From positions 1 through 8,707 of the forward strand of contig DAOWNV010000102.1 of NCBI GenBank assembly GCA_030642405.1: a DNA stretch of 8,707 nucleotides, in the 5' to 3' direction. The notes beneath the pieces were generated by a model. It was not told the origin of the DNA. It made no database searches and saw only the letters and a program-made list of their open reading frames with translations. A program made the position numbers and the translations under genes. The first letter of the stretch is position 1. The number at the start of each line of letters is the position of its first letter. Shown piece after piece: positions 5,963 through 8,707 of this stretch. This DNA comes from Desulfosarcina sp. (GTDB taxonomy: Bacteria; Desulfobacterota; Desulfobacteria; Desulfobacterales; Desulfosarcinaceae).

Positions 5963-8305
5963 TTATATGGCCTTACCAGTAAAATAGGCTGGAACGTGAC
6001 TGAGCAGTTCTTCGGATTCTTTTTGCTTTCCCTTGTGCTTGAGCAACACCGACAAGTTGTATATGCTCACTACAGTATCGGGGTGGTCGGATCCGAGCAC
6101 CGACTCATGAATGTACAACGCCTGCCGAAAAAATGGCTCGGCCTCGTCAGACCCTCCTTGATGACAAAGCGAAACAGCCAGGTTATTCAAGTTCCGTGCG
6201 GTATCGGAACAATCTTCGCCTGACTGTAGTTCGTGAATTCTCATTGCTTGTCGGTAAACCGTTTCTGCTTCGGTGAATTTTCCTTGCTCATGCAGTACAT
6301 CTGCCAGACTCGTCAAACTTGCTGCGATATCGAGATGATCGGCATCTAACTGTGTCTGTCTGGCGTGCAGCGTTTTTCGATAAAGGGCTTCCGCTTCGTC
6401 ATACTTTCCCTCATCCTTCAGCAATCTTGCCAAGCTGATTGTACATGAAACAACTTGGAGACTACAATCGCCCAATCTTGTTTCAAAGATATCCAAGGCC
6501 CTTTTGTAAAGCGCCTTTGATTCGGCAAAGTTTTCTTTTTCATGAAGGACACCCGCCAGATTGTTCAGGCTTGTGGCGACATAGGGGTGGTCATCAACCA
6601 ATTTCGTTTCATAGATGTCCAACGCTTTACGCAACAACTTTTCGGCTTCATCAACCTTGCCTTGGTCCTGTAGAATGACCGCTAAATTATTCAGACTGGT
6701 GGCAACCTTGGGATGATCATGTCCCAGTTGCGTTTGATAAATTTCCCTTGATTTCCGAAATAAAGTTTCCGCTTCGGCCATTCTTCCCTGAACCCGCAGT
6801 AACGAAGCGAAATGATTAGTTACTGCTCCGACATAAAGATGATCGTCTCCCAATTTCGTTCTATAAATTTCCAGAGCCCGCCGAAAAAGGGTTGCTGCCT
6901 CCTCATGGTTCCCCTGCTCCTGATACAGCACTGCCAGATTATCGGCCACCGCACCGACATGGGGATGATTTATTCCCATCTGCTTTTCATAAAGGTCAAT
7001 TGCCAGGCGAAAATTAGCTTCCGCCTTCAAAAATGAACCGCGAACGTGCAAATAGGAACCCATGCTGTCCAATAGATCTGCAGCGACAGACAACCCGGAT
7101 TTAATTTTAACGGCATGCTGGACAACAGTGCGACCATGGGAGAGCAACGTTGAACTACTCAACCATAAAGCTGGATCACGGTAATTCGAAGATGGAAAAA
7201 TTGTGTTGATGGTAGAAACGGCAATCTTCGACCATTTTTCTTGGTCGGTTGGATTCAAGTGATCCTGCATCACCGCTTGAACAAGGCTGTGAATGGATAC
7301 CCCTTCTGAGCCGGAATTTACCAAAGAGAATCGATTTAATGCTGTTACCCCTTTTTCGAAGGCCTCTCCAACAGCAAAAAAAGAAGATATTTGCTCCGGC
7401 ACCTTGGCTTGGGTGAACATCGATGGTGTAATATGATCAGGAGCATAGTACGAACAAAGTGATAAAATCAAAACGGCGGCAGGTGTTTCTTTTTCTAATT
7501 TTTCTAATGAGAGACTTATTATCGTACCTATCGTATCAGGGTAGGTCAACGGTTGAGTCCTGTCTTCCCACAGGGTTTCGTGCCGCTCTCTTACGCTTTC
7601 CAAATAGTCTGTAAAACTGACGGCGGTCTCCCTAATGTAGGCGGATGCCAACTCAAGAGAAAGTGGAAAATTCCCTAATTGTTCGGCGACGCTTTCAGCC
7701 CCGGATAGGTCTTTACTATCTGATCGATTTAATAAGAAATTAACTGATTCCTTTCTTAAAAAAAATAAAATACTAAAGGAGTGACAACAGCTATCCCACA
7801 TTTGGTGCCGCGTTGTGATTAATACATGGCCGGTTTCCCCTTGGGGTAAGTAATCCGAAAGCTGATCCGGATTGACGGCATTGTTAAAGATGAACAACCA
7901 ATTCCGGTTTCGTTCCAACCAGCACCGAACCGCATCGATAATTACCTTTTCATTTTGGACGTTTTTTTCCGGCAGGTTCACTGTTGTGGCAAAGGAAGCA
8001 TAATCGGCGGCAAGCGTTACTTCATCTTCAGCACGTATCCACCAAATCGCTTCATACCGGCTTGCAAGCCGATATGCGTATTCGAGGGCAATCTGGGTTT
8101 TTCCTATTCCCCCCATTCCTTTTATTGCCAGAACAGATGCAGGATGATGGCTGGAGAAGAACTCACCTTCAAGGGTTGACATCGCTTCTTCTCTGCCAAT
8201 GAAAGCTATATTTCGCGAGGCGGGCAGATTACCGATCGATGATAATTGATCGCAAAAGCCCGAGTTGGATAAATCATTACGATCAAAACGAACATGCTGT
8301 GTCAT
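5963..8305 (-). CDS. NB-ARC/TPR STAND ATPase without effector domain
   Basis: A 780-aa cytoplasmic signalling ATPase of the AP-ATPase/NB-ARC class. A short N-terminus leads to a FIGRE motif (35-39), then Walker A GMGGIGKT (63-70). The Walker B-like WLFIFNN (136-142) has Asn141 where Asp is usual. A sensor segment VLITTR (161-166), a GxPL-like motif GNFPL (211-215) and an HxLVQ motif at 339-343 complete the NB-ARC/winged-helix region. Residues 428-763 form eight TPR units of exactly 42 residues, of the kinesin-light-chain type (A...LYR+AL.I....LG.DHP.VA.SLNNLA), plus the start of a ninth. Such proteins act as ligand-triggered switches in signalling or defence. No TIR, protease, nuclease or CHAT domain is present, and an in-frame stop at 8324-8326 rules out a longer N-terminus. 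It lies 62 bases after the permease gene. A ligand or partner cannot be deduced here. Confidence 0.9.
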   Translation of the reverse strand: MTQHVRFDRNDLSNSGFCDQLSSIGNLPASRNIAFIGREEAMSTLEGEFFSSHHPASVLAIKGMGGIGKTQIALEYAYRLASRYEAIWWIRAEDEVTLAADYASFATTVNLPEKNVQNEKVIIDAVRCWLERNRNWLFIFNNAVNPDQLSDYLPQGETGHVLITTRHQMWDSCCHSFSILFFLRKESVNFLLNRSDSKDLSGAESVAEQLGNFPLSLELASAYIRETAVSFTDYLESVRERHETLWEDRTQPLTYPDTIGTIISLSLEKLEKETPAAVLILSLCSYYAPDHITPSMFTQAKVPEQISSFFAVGEAFEKGVTALNRFSLVNSGSEGVSIHSLVQAVMQDHLNPTDQEKWSKIAVSTINTIFPSSNYRDPALWLSSSTLLSHGRTVVQHAVKIKSGLSVAADLLDSMGSYLHVRGSFLKAEANFRLAIDLYEKQMGINHPHVGAVADNLAVLYQEQGNHEEAATLFRRALEIYRTKLGDDHLYVGAVTNHFASLLRVQGRMAEAETLFRKSREIYQTQLGHDHPKVATSLNNLAVILQDQGKVDEAEKLLRKALDIYETKLVDDHPYVATSLNNLAGVLHEKENFAESKALYKRALDIFETRLGDCSLQVVSCTISLARLLKDEGKYDEAEALYRKTLHARQTQLDADHLDIAASLTSLADVLHEQGKFTEAETVYRQAMRIHELQSGEDCSDTARNLNNLAVSLCHQGGSDEAEPFFRQALYIHESVLGSDHPDTVVSIYNLSVLLKHKGKQKESEELLSHVPAYFTGKAI
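6017..7024 (-). repeat. Eight 126-bp coding repeats (TPR array)
   Basis: The minus strand encodes eight consecutive units that begin at residues 428, 470, 512, 554, 596, 638, 680 and 722, each exactly 42 codons with no insertion or deletion. The most alike neighbours share the VATSLNNLA block (units 3 and 4). Units 5 and 7 are the most diverged and carry Cys where the DHP turn normally lies. Confidence 0.85.
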
Positions 8306-8319
8306 CGGTACCCCCAGCC

Positions 8320-8348
8320 TTTTTCAATAACATTTGGCATTTTTCAAT
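8320..8348 (-). promoter_or_regulatory. Paired 9-bp direct repeats upstream of the STAND gene
   Basis: On the minus strand ATTGAAAAA occurs twice (8348-8340 and 8328-8320), 20 bases apart start to start, about two helical turns, within the 62-base gap before the STAND start codon. The spacing would suit a dimeric regulator, but the repeats are AT-rich and short. I found no convincing -35/-10 pair here, so the gene may instead be read from the permease transcript. Confidence 0.25.
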
Positions 8349-8367
8349 TCACTTCAGTACCATTTTT

Positions 8368-8707
8368 TTACCCGGGTTGTCCCTTTGGGTCTCGTAGTGA
8401 AACCAATCTGTCAAAAAGCAAATTCAGGAAAAAAAAGAGGCCTGCAACCAAGATAATGGATGCACCGGAAGTCAAATCGAAATAATAAGAGATCCAAAGT
8501 CCCAAAATGGTAAAAAGAACGCCCAACACACTGGATCCGATCATCATTTGCAGAATGGATTTGGCATATTTTTCCACAATAAAAGGAGGTATCGTCAAAA
8601 GGGCAATCACCAGGATCAAGCCAACAACTTGAATGACCATGACCACTGTGACCGCCAACATGGAAATCATTAAAAAATATAGGGCGGTTACCGGTACGCC
8701 TCGAATA
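8368..8707 (-). CDS. ABC-3 family metal transporter permease, C-terminal part (partial)
   Basis: The minus frame is open to the window edge, so this is the last 112 residues of a longer gene whose start lies beyond 8707. Several hydrophobic helices are visible. The first visible block (GVPV, then ALYFLMISMLAVTVVM, then VVGLILVIALLTIPP) matches the conserved core of ZnuB/MntB/TroC permeases, which import Zn, Mn or Fe with a periplasmic binding protein and an ATPase. The stretch around ILGLWISYYFDLTSG and GASIILVAGLFFFL fits the last two helices of the family. The metal cannot be told from this part. The binding protein and ATPase genes, if present, would lie to the right. The internal Met at 8670 is not the real start. 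Confidence 0.85.
   Translation of the reverse strand, partial: IRGVPVTALYFLMISMLAVTVVMVIQVVGLILVIALLTIPPFIVEKYAKSILQMMIGSSVLGVLFTILGLWISYYFDLTSGASIILVAGLFFFLNLLFDRLVSLRDPKGQPG

Noticed and set aside
5950..5966. ATAAGA...TCTTAT hairpin between the convergent mscS and STAND genes
   Set aside because: Only six AT-rich base pairs, no T-run, and it overlaps the STAND gene stop codon; too weak to call a terminator.
7758..7765. A8 run (T8 on the coding strand) in the STAND gene as a programmed frameshift site
   Set aside because: The reading frame continues intact on both sides through conserved NB-ARC segments, so no frameshift is needed.

Overview
The window looks like chromosomal DNA of a sulfate-reducing Desulfobacterota bacterium (Desulfobacteraceae or Desulfosarcinaceae type). 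The main reason is a complete set of Tmc genes, encoding the transmembrane redox complex that carries electrons from periplasmic cytochrome c3 across the membrane for sulfate reduction. Names come from motifs and family knowledge; no database search was possible.

Left edge (about 1-382, minus strand): what appears to be a decayed 5' end of a DUF3683-type FAD-linked oxidoreductase. It has a recognisable N-terminal motif but two in-frame stops. A possible 38-codon single-pass membrane protein precedes it. Positions 383-605 form a divergent intergenic region with candidate promoters for the genes to the right.

Centre left (606-4342, plus strand): tmcD, tmcC, tmcB and tmcA in a tight operon. They encode a tryptophan-rich WD40-like repeat protein, a NarI-like membrane cytochrome b, an HdrD-like iron-sulfur/CCG protein and a periplasmic tetraheme cytochrome c. 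The expected electron path is periplasmic c3, then TmcA, TmcC haems b, TmcB clusters and a cytoplasmic acceptor; TmcD is a cytoplasmic accessory. The order is the reverse of the tmcABCD order known from Desulfovibrio. A hairpin sits between tmcC and tmcB, and a terminator-like hairpin follows tmcA.

Centre (4431-5930, plus strand): a stand-alone CheY-like receiver protein, then an MscS-family mechanosensitive channel.

Right (5963-8707, minus strand): a large NB-ARC/TPR STAND ATPase with eight exactly 42-residue TPR units, no N-terminal effector domain, and Asn where the Walker B Asp is expected. Just upstream on the same strand is the 3' part of an ABC-3 family (ZnuB/MntB-like) metal permease, cut by the window edge. 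The STAND gene is convergent with mscS. I see no tRNA, rRNA, CRISPR array, insertion sequence or phage gene.
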